64,000 nt of DNA, taken from the NCBI RefSeq assembly GCF_004331465.1, contig NZ_SJKB01000009.1, positions 372,001 to 436,000 of the forward strand, written 5' to 3'. Positions 50,787 through 59,003 of this stretch are shown here, one piece after another. Each line of letters opens with the position of its first letter. Positions within the stretch are counted from its first letter, which is position 1. This stretch comes from Kribbella pittospori (GTDB lineage Bacteria; Actinomycetota; Actinomycetes; Propionibacteriales; Kribbellaceae). The notes under the pieces are model-generated. The model saw only the letters and a list, made by a program, of their open reading frames with translations, searched no databases and had not been told where the DNA came from. The position numbers and the translations under genes were made by a program.

Positions 50787-50824
50787 CCGATGGTGCCGGA
50801 CCGGGTCGACCGGACACCATCGGA
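50786..50824 (+). promoter_or_regulatory. Leader hairpin covering the ribosome site of the 50827 gene
   Basis: TCCGATGGTG at 50786-50795 pairs exactly with CACCATCGGA at 50815-50824, with four further inner pairs (CCGG) after a one-base bulge. The right arm contains the GGAG ribosome site of the next gene (ATG 50827). It could act as a terminator for the two-component operon or as a translation-blocking leader. Confidence 0.55.
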
Positions 50825-50826
50825 GT

Positions 50827-51297
50827 ATGGAGCCAGAAGACCCGAGACGCCGGCCGGTCGTCCTGCAGTCGCGATCCGCCGAGCCGGCGTCCACTCGCCG
50901 CCCGGCCCGCTACCTGGCCTGGGCCGGCACCGGACTGCTCGGCCTGGCCGCGGCCGCCGGCCTGGTCGCAGGTGGCACCGCCGTCTGGACAGCCTTTGAC
51001 CCCGGCACCCCCAACGAGTCACCCGCCCAGCTCTGGCTGCCCCCTCCGGTCACCGTCAACCCGCAGAGCGCCACGGTCACGCCCACACGGACACCGAGTC
51101 CGGACGACCACGGCGGCGACCGCACCCGTACGCCGTCGGCCACCAGGACGACCGAGCGCGGCGACGACAAGGGCGGCAGCCGGACCACGACAACCAGGGG
51201 CTCGAACACCACCGAGCCGGGTGACGACAAGGGCGGCGACTCCGGCAACTCCGGGAAGGGCAAGTCCGGTAGCGACGACGGGTCAGGCCACGGCTGA
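50827..51297 (+). CDS. Single-pass membrane protein with Thr/Asp/Gly-rich extracellular tail
   Basis: A 156-residue protein: Arg/Pro-rich cytosolic start, one TM (about 30-55, YLAWAGTGLLGLAAAAGLVA), then a low-complexity tail (PTRTPSPDDHGGDRTRTPSA, and two GDDKGG units). No domain is recognised. The ATG follows GGAG that is locked in a hairpin, and the TAGTACCAAGGT element 40 bases upstream ties it to the adjacent two-component system and ABC exporter. Its end overlaps the convergent channel gene by 15 bases. Confidence 0.75.
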   Translation: MEPEDPRRRPVVLQSRSAEPASTRRPARYLAWAGTGLLGLAAAAGLVAGGTAVWTAFDPGTPNESPAQLWLPPPVTVNPQSATVTPTRTPSPDDHGGDRTRTPSATRTTERGDDKGGSRTTTTRGSNTTEPGDDKGGDSGNSGKGKSGSDDGSGHG

Positions 51298-51930
51298 CGA
51301 CCGGGTCCGCAGTTGCTCGAAGCCGTAGTACAGGGCAAGGACGAACTGGACGAGCAACGTGACCGGGGCCGAGATGAACGACAGCCCGATACAGGCCGCG
51401 TAGAACAACGTGCCGATCGAGTAGCGCAGGACCGACGCGCGCTGCTCGGACGGCGTGAGGTTGTGGTCGACCAGGTGAGACCGCAGTACGTGCCACCAGA
51501 TCAGGCTGAACGCGATCGCCGCGAGCGTCAGATTGGTGCTGTAGACCGCGGCCGCGACATGGGCATCGATCGTGTCGTCGCGCAGGTACTCCGCGAACAG
51601 GTTCGTCGGGAACGGCAGTAGTGCGGTCCACAGCAACAGCAGCAGGTTGAGGAACATCAGCCCGCGATCCGCCCGCCGGATCTGCCGGAACATCGAGTGG
51701 TGGTTGACCCACATGATGCCGAGGACCGCGAAGCTGGTCAGGTACGCCGCGAACTGCGGCCACTCCTGCACCAACGCCGGCCAGAGCCGCTGGTCCGGTT
51801 CGAGCTCGGGAATATGCAACTCGAGCACGAGCAGGGTGATCGCGATCGCGAAGACGCCGTCGCTGAAGGCCTCGATCCGCGAGGTGTCCGCAAGGTCAGA
51901 CTGGGTGGCCACGGTCACCCAGTCTGACAC
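51283..51930 (-). CDS. TMEM175-family (DUF1211) membrane channel-like protein
   Basis: A 215-residue protein with six predicted TM helices and the family signature RIEAFSDGVFAIAITLLVLEL-like stretch near residue 19, whose Arg, Phe-Ser-Asp and Phe are hallmarks of bacterial TMEM175 potassium channels. The size is normal. All possible starts (GTG at 51930, 51918, 51912) fall in a perfect 13-bp inverted repeat, since there is no in-frame start between the repeat and the signature. The 3' end overlaps the gene at 50827-51297 by 15 bases, convergently. Confidence 0.88.
   Translation of the reverse strand: MSDWVTVATQSDLADTSRIEAFSDGVFAIAITLLVLELHIPELEPDQRLWPALVQEWPQFAAYLTSFAVLGIMWVNHHSMFRQIRRADRGLMFLNLLLLLWTALLPFPTNLFAEYLRDDTIDAHVAAAVYSTNLTLAAIAFSLIWWHVLRSHLVDHNLTPSEQRASVLRYSIGTLFYAACIGLSFISAPVTLLVQFVLALYYGFEQLRTRSSAVA
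51895..51928. promoter_or_regulatory. 13-bp perfect inverted repeat at the channel gene start
   Basis: GTCAGACTGGGTG at 51895-51907 and CACCCAGTCTGAC at 51916-51928 are exact inverse copies separated by 8 bases, inside the first codons of the TMEM175-like gene. It could be a repressor operator on a very short leader or an mRNA hairpin over the start codon. Confidence 0.7.
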
Positions 51931-51937
51931 CGGGAAC

Positions 51938-53437
51938 TCAGTCGGTCGACAGCCTCAGTGCGACCCAGCTGACGGCCGGGAGGGTGACCGTCAGCTGGCC
52001 GTCTTGGAGGCGGGAGTCGGCTGGCTTGGGCGTGATGCGGTCGGGGTGCTCGGCGGAGTTGGTGGCCAGTGGATCGGCGTCGTGCACCATCACGGCTTCC
52101 TGGATGGTGGTGACGCCGGCGCGGCTGATGTCGACGGTGACGTCGATCGTGTCCTCGGACGAGCGGTTGACCAGGAAGACCGCCAGTTCACCCTCGGAGT
52201 ACGTCGCGACCGCGTCGACTGCCGGGACGTCGCCGTATTTCGCGGTGCTGACGGTCGGGGAGTCGGTCTCCAGCCGCAGCACCTGCCCGGCCGCGAGTCG
52301 TGAGGTGATCGCGAACGGATGGAACGTGGGCTGCCGCCAAGCCGGGCCGTTCGGCTCCGTCATGATCGGCGCGATCACGTTCGCCAACTGCGCCAGGCAG
52401 GCGACGGCGACCCGGTCGCTGTGCCGCAGCAGTGAGATCAGAAGGTTGCCGACAACAACGGCATCGGTGACGTTGTACTCGTCCTCGATCCGTCGTGGTG
52501 CGACCTCCCACTGATCGTGTGGTCCGTCGGTCCGCCGCGAGCGTTGGCCGTACCAGACGTTCCACTCGTCGAAGGAGATGCCGATCTTCTTGCTGCTCTT
52601 GAGTTCCGCGCCGACGTGATCGGCGGTCGCGACCACGGCCTCGATGAAGTGGTCCATGTTCACCGCCGACGCTAGGAACGACGCGGTGTCGCCGTCGTCG
52701 TTGCCGTAGTACGCGTGGCACGAGATGTAGTCCACGAACTGGTACGTCTCCCGGAGCACCTCGCGCTCCCAGGTCCCGAACGTCGGCATCCTCGACGACG
52801 ACGAACCACACGCGACCAGCTCCAGATCGGGCTCGATCATCCGCATCGTCCGTGCCGTCTCGGCCGCGAGCCGCCCGTACTCCGCCGGAGTCTTGTGCCC
52901 GATCTGCCACGGCCCGTCCAACTCGTTGCCGAGGCACCACAACTTGATCCCGTACGGCGATGCGCCGTGCTGCTCGCGGAGGTCGGACAGCGCCGTACCG
53001 CCGCGGTGGTTCGAGTACTCCTGCAGGTCGAGCGCCTCCTGCACGCCGCGGGTGCCGAGGTTCAGAGCCATCATCGGCTCGACCCCGGCCTTGGCGCACC
53101 AGGTGATGAACTCGTCCAGGCCGAACTCGTTCGTCTCGACGCTGTGCCACGCCAGGTCGAGCCGCCGCGGCCGGCCCTCGCGCGGACCGACGCCGTCCTC
53201 CCAGCGGTAACCGGAGACGAAGTTACCGCCGGGGTAGCGGACCACGGACACGCCGAGCTCCCGGGTCAGCTCGAGGACGTCCTTGCGGAAGCCGTCCTCG
53301 TCGGCGGTCGCGTGCCCCGGCTCGTAGATACCGGTGTAGACGCAGCGGCCCATGTGCTCGACGAACGTGCCGAAGGTCCGCCGGTTGACCGGGGCAACCG
53401 TGAACGCGGGGTCGATGATGATGCGGGCAGAGGTCAC
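51938..53437 (-). CDS. Alpha-L-arabinofuranosidase, GH51
   Basis: A 499-residue cytosolic glycosidase removing terminal arabinofuranosyl units. GH51 landmarks are the N-terminal RRTFGTFVEHMGRCVYTGIY, acid/base Glu172 in CLGNELDGPW, nucleophile Glu291 in ISFDEWNVWY, and a C-terminal beta-sandwich. GTG at 53437 has AGGAG 8 bases upstream. It is the last gene of the sugar ABC transporter operon (28-base gap), so imported arabino-oligosaccharides are probably cleaved inside the cell. Confidence 0.94.
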   Translation of the reverse strand: MTSARIIIDPAFTVAPVNRRTFGTFVEHMGRCVYTGIYEPGHATADEDGFRKDVLELTRELGVSVVRYPGGNFVSGYRWEDGVGPREGRPRRLDLAWHSVETNEFGLDEFITWCAKAGVEPMMALNLGTRGVQEALDLQEYSNHRGGTALSDLREQHGASPYGIKLWCLGNELDGPWQIGHKTPAEYGRLAAETARTMRMIEPDLELVACGSSSSRMPTFGTWEREVLRETYQFVDYISCHAYYGNDDGDTASFLASAVNMDHFIEAVVATADHVGAELKSSKKIGISFDEWNVWYGQRSRRTDGPHDQWEVAPRRIEDEYNVTDAVVVGNLLISLLRHSDRVAVACLAQLANVIAPIMTEPNGPAWRQPTFHPFAITSRLAAGQVLRLETDSPTVSTAKYGDVPAVDAVATYSEGELAVFLVNRSSEDTIDVTVDISRAGVTTIQEAVMVHDADPLATNSAEHPDRITPKPADSRLQDGQLTVTLPAVSWVALRLSTD

Positions 53438-53465
53438 CAGGTGGCTCCTGTCGTCAGAGGTGAGG

Positions 53466-54293
53466 TCATCCCTTGATGCCGGCGTCGCCCACCCCACGCA
53501 CCACGTGGCGCTGGAACAGTGCGTAGACGATCAGCAAGGGAAGGCCGCCCAGCACGGCGGACGCCATGATCTGGGCGTAGCGCAGGCCGTACGAGCCCTG
53601 CACGTTGGCGAGTCCGACCGGGATCGTCATCATCGACGGGTCGGTGGTCACGATGAAGGGCCAGAGGAAGTTGTTCCAGGCCCCGATGAACGTGAAGATG
53701 CCGACGGCAACGAGGATCGGCCGCGACATCGGCACCATCACGCTCCAGACGATCCGCCACCGGGTCGCGCCGTCGACCCGGGCGGCGTCCTCGTAGTCGC
53801 GGGAGATGCCGTCGAAGAACTTCTTCAGTACGAACACCATCACCGGTGCGACCACCTGCGGCAGCACGATGCCCCAGTAGGTGTCGACCAGGCCGAGCCC
53901 GGTCATCTCCTGGAACAGCGGCACGATCAGCACCTGCGGCGGGACCAGGATGCCGGCGATGATCAGGCCGAACAGCACCCGCCGGCCGGGGAACCTGGTC
54001 CGGGAGAACCCGAACGCCGCCAGCACCGAGACAACCAGCGTCAGACCGGTCACCAGCACCGAGACGACGGTGCTGTTGAAGAACCAGCGGATCAGGTCGC
54101 CCTGGTCGAGCACACTGCTGTACGCCGCCATGGTCGGTGCCGCTGGCAACCACGTGATCGGTGACCGGGTCGTCTCCGGCTCCGGCTTGAGTGAGGTGTC
54201 GAGGGCCCAGAGCAACGGAACCAGCCAGAGCACGGCCAGCAGTATTGCGCCGACGATGGTCGCCACCTTCGGGAAGGTCCAGGTCGTCCTCAT
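53466..54293 (-). CDS. Carbohydrate ABC transporter permease, MalG type
   Basis: A 275-residue permease with six TM helices and the EAA loop DYEDAARVDGATRWRIVWSV, which contacts the ATPase. ATG at 54293 overlaps the stop of the preceding permease gene (ATGA). It pairs with the 54290-55234 product. No ATPase gene is in the operon, as is usual for actinobacterial CUT1 systems that share an MsiK-type ATPase (established for relatives, inferred here). Confidence 0.94.
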   Translation of the reverse strand: MRTTWTFPKVATIVGAILLAVLWLVPLLWALDTSLKPEPETTRSPITWLPAAPTMAAYSSVLDQGDLIRWFFNSTVVSVLVTGLTLVVSVLAAFGFSRTRFPGRRVLFGLIIAGILVPPQVLIVPLFQEMTGLGLVDTYWGIVLPQVVAPVMVFVLKKFFDGISRDYEDAARVDGATRWRIVWSVMVPMSRPILVAVGIFTFIGAWNNFLWPFIVTTDPSMMTIPVGLANVQGSYGLRYAQIMASAVLGGLPLLIVYALFQRHVVRGVGDAGIKG

Positions 54294-55234
54294 TGGCCGG
54301 CCTCCTTCCGGCCGGAGAACAGTCTGAACTGCAGTACCGCGACCACCACGATGACCGCGAAGAACATGTACGAGATCGCCGATGCGTAGCCGATCCGGTA
54401 GTTGGTGAAGCCGTTCTGGTAGATGTACTGGATGATCGGCCGGGTCGCGAAGTTCGGCCCGCCATTGGTCATCAGGTAGATCTGGTCGAAGATCTTCAGC
54501 GACGCCACCAGTTGCAGCACGACGATCAGCCCGGTGGTCCGGCTCAGCAGCGGGAGCGTGATCCGGAACAGCTGCTGCCGGCCGTTCGCACCGTCGATCG
54601 CAGCCGCCTCGTACACCTGGGCCGGAATCCCTTGCAGGGCAGCGAGATAGAGCAGGAAGTTGAATCCGACTGTCCACCAGACGGTCGTGATCACCACCGC
54701 GAGCATGGCCCGGTTTTCGGTGTTCAGCCAGTCGATCTCGGCGAACCCGCCGGCCGTCAGCAGCCCGTTCACCAGGCCGAACCCGGGCTGGTAGATCCAC
54801 ACCCAGATCAGGGTCACGACTGTCGCGGGGAGGACGAACGGAGCGAAGTACGAGAACCGCAACAGCCAGCCCAGCATGCCTTTGCGGTTGGCCAGCAGCG
54901 CCATCACCAGCGCGATGATGACCAGTGGCGGAGTGCTCATCGCGGTGAAGACGAGGGTGTTCTTCAGCGACGACCACACGGCCGGATCGCCGAACATCTC
55001 CCGCCAGTTCTGCAACCCGAGGAACTCCTGCTTCACCCCGGCGAGACTGGTGTTGAAGAAGCTGTTCCACAGCCCGGAGATGATCGGCCAGATCATGAAG
55101 ACGGCGAACAGCAGCAGGAACGGCGCGACGAAGAACAGCCCGCCCCAGCGTTCCTTCCAGGGCTGTCCCGTCGCCGGCTTCGCCGCGGTGCGCGGCGTAC
55201 TCGTGGTGACCTGAGGTTGTGTCTGTACGGCCAT
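54290..55234 (-). CDS. Carbohydrate ABC transporter permease, MalF type
   Basis: A 314-residue permease with six TM helices and EAA loop VYEAAAIDGANGRQQLFRI. ATG at 55234 has AGGAGGTCA 6 bases upstream. It lies 15 bases after the solute-binding protein gene and overlaps the second permease gene by 4 bases. Confidence 0.94.
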   Translation of the reverse strand: MAVQTQPQVTTSTPRTAAKPATGQPWKERWGGLFFVAPFLLLFAVFMIWPIISGLWNSFFNTSLAGVKQEFLGLQNWREMFGDPAVWSSLKNTLVFTAMSTPPLVIIALVMALLANRKGMLGWLLRFSYFAPFVLPATVVTLIWVWIYQPGFGLVNGLLTAGGFAEIDWLNTENRAMLAVVITTVWWTVGFNFLLYLAALQGIPAQVYEAAAIDGANGRQQLFRITLPLLSRTTGLIVVLQLVASLKIFDQIYLMTNGGPNFATRPIIQYIYQNGFTNYRIGYASAISYMFFAVIVVVAVLQFRLFSGRKEAGQ

Positions 55235-55249
55235 GAACGTGACCTCCTG

Positions 55250-56536
55250 TCAGACCGGGGACGGGGTGTCGAGCAACTTCTGGGTGGCGGCCTTGAACTG
55301 CGCGAGCGCCGCCTTGGGGGTCGCCTGGCCGGAGAACACTCCGCTGAACGCGGCCCCGGCCTCGTTCTCCAGTTGCGCTCCCGAACCGCTGAACCAGCCG
55401 TCCGGGTCGTAGAGCACGTCCGGCGCGACACTGCGGTACTCCGCCTGTGGCTTCAGATCCAGGTACTTCTGGCTCTTGGCCACCGGCTGGTACGCCGGGA
55501 TGTGCCCACCGGCCGCCCAGTCCGCACTGTGCTTGAGGATCCAGGCGATGTACTCGATCGTCGCCTTGGTGTCGTCCTTGTTCCGGTTGGCCTGGTGCGG
55601 CAGCACGAACGTGTGCGAATCCCCGGCGAAACTGGGGACGTCGTACACGACCGGGAACGGCGCCATGCTGAACGGCGTCTTCGCGGTCTGGTACGTCGTC
55701 ACCTCCCACTCACCGTTGAAGCTCAGACCCGCGTCGCCGTTGGTGAACTGGGCGACCAGGGCGGCGTAGTTCGACGACTTCGGGGTCAGGCCGTCGGTGG
55801 CGAGTTTCGCCATCAGTTCAAGGGCTTCCAGTGCCTTGGCATCGTCCAGGACGAGCCGAGTGCCGTCGTCGCTGAAGAACTTGCCTTCCAGTTGGCCGTA
55901 GAGCGTCCACCAGATCCGCCACGGGTTCGTGGTCTCGACCGAGGCGGCGTACTTGCCGGTGGTCTCCTTGACCGCCTTGAGCAGGTCGAGGAACTCGGTG
56001 ACGCCTTTGACCGGCTTGATCTTGCCGTCCGGGCCGAGCAGGCCGGCCTTCTTGCAGACGTCGGTGTTGTAGTAGAGGACGAACGGGTGCTGATCGAGCG
56101 GTACGGCGTACAGCTTGCCGTCGACGATGCAGCGGTTCCAGGTCGCCGGCAGGAAGTCGGACTCGCGAACGCCGGCCTCCTCGAGCAGGTCGACCGGGAT
56201 CGGGTCGAGCATCGTGGTCGGGCTGAATCCCTTCAGCCGGGACAGATGCAGGGTCGCGACCTCGGGCGCGCGGCCGCCGGCCGCGGACATCGCGAGCTTC
56301 GTGTAGAACGGCGGACCCCAGGCGAGCGTGTGCGCCTCGAAGTCGACGTCAGGGTGCTCGGCGACGTACTGCTGATGGATCTGCAGCAGCCGGGCGCCGT
56401 CACCGCCGCCGAAAAGATTCCATTCCCGGACCCGCGGCCGGGACCCGAGGCTGCCGCAACCGGTGAGCGCGAGGGCGCCGAGCATGCCACCTAGTACTGC
56501 TCTGCGCCGTGGACGAGGAGGGCGGTCGTCAAGCAT
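55250..56536 (-). CDS. Sugar ABC transporter solute-binding lipoprotein
   Basis: A 428-residue CUT1-type binding protein. The N-terminus has a twin-Arg/basic stretch followed by a hydrophobic segment and lipobox LTGC with Cys27 as lipidation site. The mature part has the MalE-like EVATLHLSRLKGF and FVLYYNTDVCKKAGL pattern. ATG at 56536; a tandem palindromic element lies 12 bases upstream, so it is probably the regulated first gene of the arabinoside operon. Confidence 0.93.
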   Translation of the reverse strand: MLDDRPPRPRRRAVLGGMLGALALTGCGSLGSRPRVREWNLFGGGDGARLLQIHQQYVAEHPDVDFEAHTLAWGPPFYTKLAMSAAGGRAPEVATLHLSRLKGFSPTTMLDPIPVDLLEEAGVRESDFLPATWNRCIVDGKLYAVPLDQHPFVLYYNTDVCKKAGLLGPDGKIKPVKGVTEFLDLLKAVKETTGKYAASVETTNPWRIWWTLYGQLEGKFFSDDGTRLVLDDAKALEALELMAKLATDGLTPKSSNYAALVAQFTNGDAGLSFNGEWEVTTYQTAKTPFSMAPFPVVYDVPSFAGDSHTFVLPHQANRNKDDTKATIEYIAWILKHSADWAAGGHIPAYQPVAKSQKYLDLKPQAEYRSVAPDVLYDPDGWFSGSGAQLENEAGAAFSGVFSGQATPKAALAQFKAATQKLLDTPSPV

Positions 56537-56548
56537 GCGAGCCTACTT

Positions 56549-56573
56549 TACATCGGTGTACTACATCGGTGTA
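56549..56573. promoter_or_regulatory. Tandem TACATCGGTGTA operator upstream of the sugar operon
   Basis: TACATCGGTGTA occurs at 56549-56560 and 56562-56573, 13 bp apart; each is a near-palindrome with one mismatch, and the junction forms TGTACTACA. It lies immediately before the binding-protein start, the position of a repressor site. A GntR- or LacI-type regulator is plausible; the LacI gene at 60866 is one candidate. Confidence 0.7.
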
Positions 56574-56660
56574 GAGATGATGCCCGGGTGCTCGGAGGTC
56601 GTCAACAGCTCAGCCATGGTGGCTTTGTGTCATCGACCTCCGGTGATGTCGATCCACTGT

Positions 56661-56696
56661 GTCTACGCTTGTCGACGGGCGTAGACAAGCGTAGAC
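56661..56696. promoter_or_regulatory. 13-bp inverted repeat plus third half-site before the Phd-like gene
   Basis: GTCTACGCTTGTC at 56661-56673 is exactly inverted as GACAAGCGTAGAC at 56684-56696; CGTAGACA also occurs at 56680-56687 and 56690-56697, giving three half-sites. It lies 47 bases before the Phd-like gene. Phd-family antitoxins bind palindromes upstream of their own operon, so autoregulation is likely. Confidence 0.7.
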
Positions 56697-56742
56697 ATTC
56701 GAGTTACGCTCGTCGGGTTGCCGGTGGGGTGAAGGAGGGGCA

Positions 56743-57468
56743 GTGCAGACCATCAAGATCCGGGACCTGCGTGGATCGAGGCTCGAGCAGCATGCACGTC
56801 AAGGCGAGCTCGTCGGGCTGACGCGTGACCGCGCTCTCATCGCCGTGGTGATTCCCGCCGGTCAGGCCTGGGTCGAGCACCTGGTCGACCGGAACTGGTC
56901 CCATGTCACGCGGCAGATCGCCGAGGGCGAGGCCGACGTCGCCGACTCCGGCAAGCTGGCCACGCTCGACGAGGTGCTGGCTGAAGCGGACATCGCGGTG
57001 TCCTCCGGTCCTGCCGGCGCGGCGCGACGGGCCGTTCGAGGGCCTGGGGATCCCAGCGGTGACGAATATGTCTCCGTCGTACCGGACCGGCCCGGGAACG
57101 ACGAACTGGCCGAGGAGTTGGGCCGGCCGACGGCGGCGATGCTGAGACGCTTGGGCGCGCAGTTCGGTGCCGCATCTGCGGATGGCAACCAGATCACCCG
57201 GTCGAGCACGATCCGGGTGCGAGACCTGTCGGCTCGCCGCATCGACGAAGCCGGCGCCTCCGGCGAGTTGCTCGTGCTGACCAACGATGGTCTGCAGGTC
57301 GGCATCGTCGTTCCGGTCTCGCAGAGGTTCGTCGAGTTCCTGGTGACCCAGAACCTGTCCAGGATCATGTATGACGCGCAGCGCGCGGAGCTGCAATCGC
57401 TCAACCGGGAGCAGCTCGAAACGCTGGACGAAGATCGCTCGACGGAGCAGTCGCCGACCCGTAGATGA
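56743..57468 (+). CDS. Protein with two Phd/YefM-antitoxin-like domains
   Basis: A 241-residue protein carrying the same module twice: residues about 1-60 (IKIRDLRGSRLEQHARQGEL, LIAVVIPAGQAWVEHLV) and about 150-210 (IRVRDLSARRIDEAGASGEL, VGIVVPVSQRFVEFLV). Each follows the Phd strand-helix-strand pattern ending in a hydrophobic VVIP strand. The linker is Gly/Pro rich. GTG at 56743 has AAGGAGG 5 bases upstream. An inverted repeat upstream fits autoregulation. The next gene, for a three-TM protein, follows with 11 bases between. Classical Phd antitoxins are about 80 residues with a single domain. Confidence 0.75.
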   Translation: MQTIKIRDLRGSRLEQHARQGELVGLTRDRALIAVVIPAGQAWVEHLVDRNWSHVTRQIAEGEADVADSGKLATLDEVLAEADIAVSSGPAGAARRAVRGPGDPSGDEYVSVVPDRPGNDELAEELGRPTAAMLRRLGAQFGAASADGNQITRSSTIRVRDLSARRIDEAGASGELLVLTNDGLQVGIVVPVSQRFVEFLVTQNLSRIMYDAQRAELQSLNREQLETLDEDRSTEQSPTRR

Positions 57469-57479
57469 AGGAGAGGCCG

Positions 57480-58112
57480 ATGCCCGCTACGGAGCAGACC
57501 ACGACCGCCCCGGCGGCGAGCTTCGCGGCCGCGACCGAGACGTTGCGCTCGGCGGTGCGCTGGCTGCTCACCGCGGCGGCAGGTGTCGGCGGACTCCTGG
57601 TCGCGGGTCTTCAGCTCACCAGCCTGGGGTCGTTGAATCTCGACGACTGGCGACTGTGGGTCGGAGTCAGCGGGGTCCTCATTGCCGTGGCCGGGGTGGC
57701 CTATCTGATCACTCGGGCGAGTCAGATCCTCACCAACGAGTGGATCACGCTCGCTCAGCTGAGTGTCGACGACTTCCAGGCGCGGCTCGGCGGTGCCACG
57801 TCGCAAAGCCCCCTGCTGCTCGAAATCGAGGTCTACAAACACGAGCTGTATGCGCACGTCGCAGAGACTGTGGAGCAGCTCTACCAGCGATTGATCCAGG
57901 CCAATGAGCTGGCCAGGAAAACCGGGGCCGACGAGTCGGTGGCATGCAACGCGGCCGAGCTACGGGAAGCGGCCGACAAGGTCGTGCAGTTCGCGAACTA
58001 TCACGAGACGCGCGGCCGGTTCAGAACCTTGAGCCGTCAGTTCGCCTTCGCGGGAGCCGCCGTGGTGGTCGGCGTCCTGCTGTTCGCCTACGCGGCCAAC
58101 CCGGCGGGCTGA
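57480..58112 (+). CDS. Three-TM membrane protein of unknown function, paired with the Phd-like gene
   Basis: A 210-residue protein with two TM helices near the N-terminus (about 30-50 and 60-80), a soluble helical domain (about 85-180) and a C-terminal TM (about 188-205). No family is recognised. ATG at 57480 has AAGGAG 6 bases upstream; an ATG at 57465 overlapping the previous stop would add five residues. The tight pairing with a Phd-like double antitoxin raises the idea of a membrane-active toxin, but nothing in the sequence proves it. Confidence 0.7.
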   Translation: MPATEQTTTAPAASFAAATETLRSAVRWLLTAAAGVGGLLVAGLQLTSLGSLNLDDWRLWVGVSGVLIAVAGVAYLITRASQILTNEWITLAQLSVDDFQARLGGATSQSPLLLEIEVYKHELYAHVAETVEQLYQRLIQANELARKTGADESVACNAAELREAADKVVQFANYHETRGRFRTLSRQFAFAGAAVVVGVLLFAYAANPAG

Positions 58113-58128
58113 AGCACCTGACTCTCGG

Positions 58129-58464
58129 TCAGTGTGGGTGGAACCCCGTCTCCGGTGACAACAGGCTCACTACGAAGCAGCCCGATCGGGCGACCTTCCT
58201 GTCCAGCTGGTGCCGGAGCCGGTCGAGCTCGCCGTCCGTCAACGGTCGGTACACCGCGACGATCCCACCGAGGTGGAGCGGAACGGCGGAGTACATCCGG
58301 CCTCCGTCCCACAAGGGGAAGTGGTAGGCGCTCTGGGAGTTCGGGCCATCCAGCTGCAAGTCCTGCCGCAGACAGTCGGCCAGCGCTGTCCGCTCGATCT
58401 GGCTCCCCAGGGCCAGCACGAACAGCTTCGCTGCCGGGCTGAGCACGACCTCGTAGCGGATCAT
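58129..58464 (-). CDS. RelE/ParE-like small protein
   Basis: A 111-residue protein with a ParE-type pattern: YEVVLSPAAKLFVLAL, helix ERTALADCLRQDL, and a later strand block MYSAVPLHLGGIVAVYRPLT. The fold match is moderate, and catalytic residues vary widely in the family. ATG at 58464 has a G-rich site (GGGGGAAAGG) upstream. It is downstream of and on the same strand as the DUF4258-like gene and convergent with the three-TM gene, 16 bases apart. No Phd- or RHH-type antitoxin gene is immediately adjacent on this strand. Confidence 0.6.
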   Translation of the reverse strand: MIRYEVVLSPAAKLFVLALGSQIERTALADCLRQDLQLDGPNSQSAYHFPLWDGGRMYSAVPLHLGGIVAVYRPLTDGELDRLRHQLDRKVARSGCFVVSLLSPETGFHPH

Positions 58465-58561
58465 GACCTTTCCCCCACCTCCCGATCGGATTGTGTGGCG
58501 ATGTGACGAGGCCCGCGCCGGACGAGGCCCGCCTGGGCCTCGATCCGGTTCCGGGCAACGA

Positions 58562-58930
58562 TCACTGGATGCCCCACCGCTGGCTGGGGCCGGACCTTGA
58601 ACGTCGCACACTGCGGTCGCGCCGGTTCGACGGGTCGCGGCGGTAACCGCGCAGGCCCTCGTTGCGACCGCGCCAGCGGGCCGGACTGGCCCCTCGGGGC
58701 AGGACGGTCAGGATCTTGGTCATCGCCCGGTTCAGCACCACGGCCACCCCGTTGGCGCCGAAGACGGTGATGCCCCGGCCGTCCACGACGCGGGTGGTGC
58801 CGGCCTCGGTCAGGGTCGCGAGCAGCTCGGCACCCGCGATCTTCCGCTCGGCCATCCTGGCCCGTGCGTGCCTCGTCAACTTCATCCCGCCGGCCATCAG
58901 CGGCGGGTAGTCCAGTGGCGAAGTGGTCAT
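58562..58930 (-). CDS. DUF4258-like small protein
   Basis: A 122-residue protein whose core LTRHARARMAERKI, helix, and strand segment VVDGRGITVFGANGVAVVLN-MTKILTVLP follow the DUF4258 pattern (RelE-related fold found near toxin-antitoxin genes). An Arg-rich tail follows. ATG at 58930; ATG at 58885 (MKLTRHAR) would start at the domain and is a fair alternative. It is divergent from the ROK gene across an AT-rich promoter region. Confidence 0.65.
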   Translation of the reverse strand: MTTSPLDYPPLMAGGMKLTRHARARMAERKIAGAELLATLTEAGTTRVVDGRGITVFGANGVAVVLNRAMTKILTVLPRGASPARWRGRNEGLRGYRRDPSNRRDRSVRRSRSGPSQRWGIQ

Positions 58931-59003
58931 ACTCCAGGGTCGGTCCGCAGGTTAAGTCTGTCAAGTAGTTAGAACACTAGTAAGAATCAACTCAAATCTT
59001 TGT

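Noticed and set aside
54294..55709. Long frame upstream of the MalG-type permease
   Set aside because: It is a shadow of the permease and binding-protein genes; the ATGA overlap at 54293 fixes the true start.
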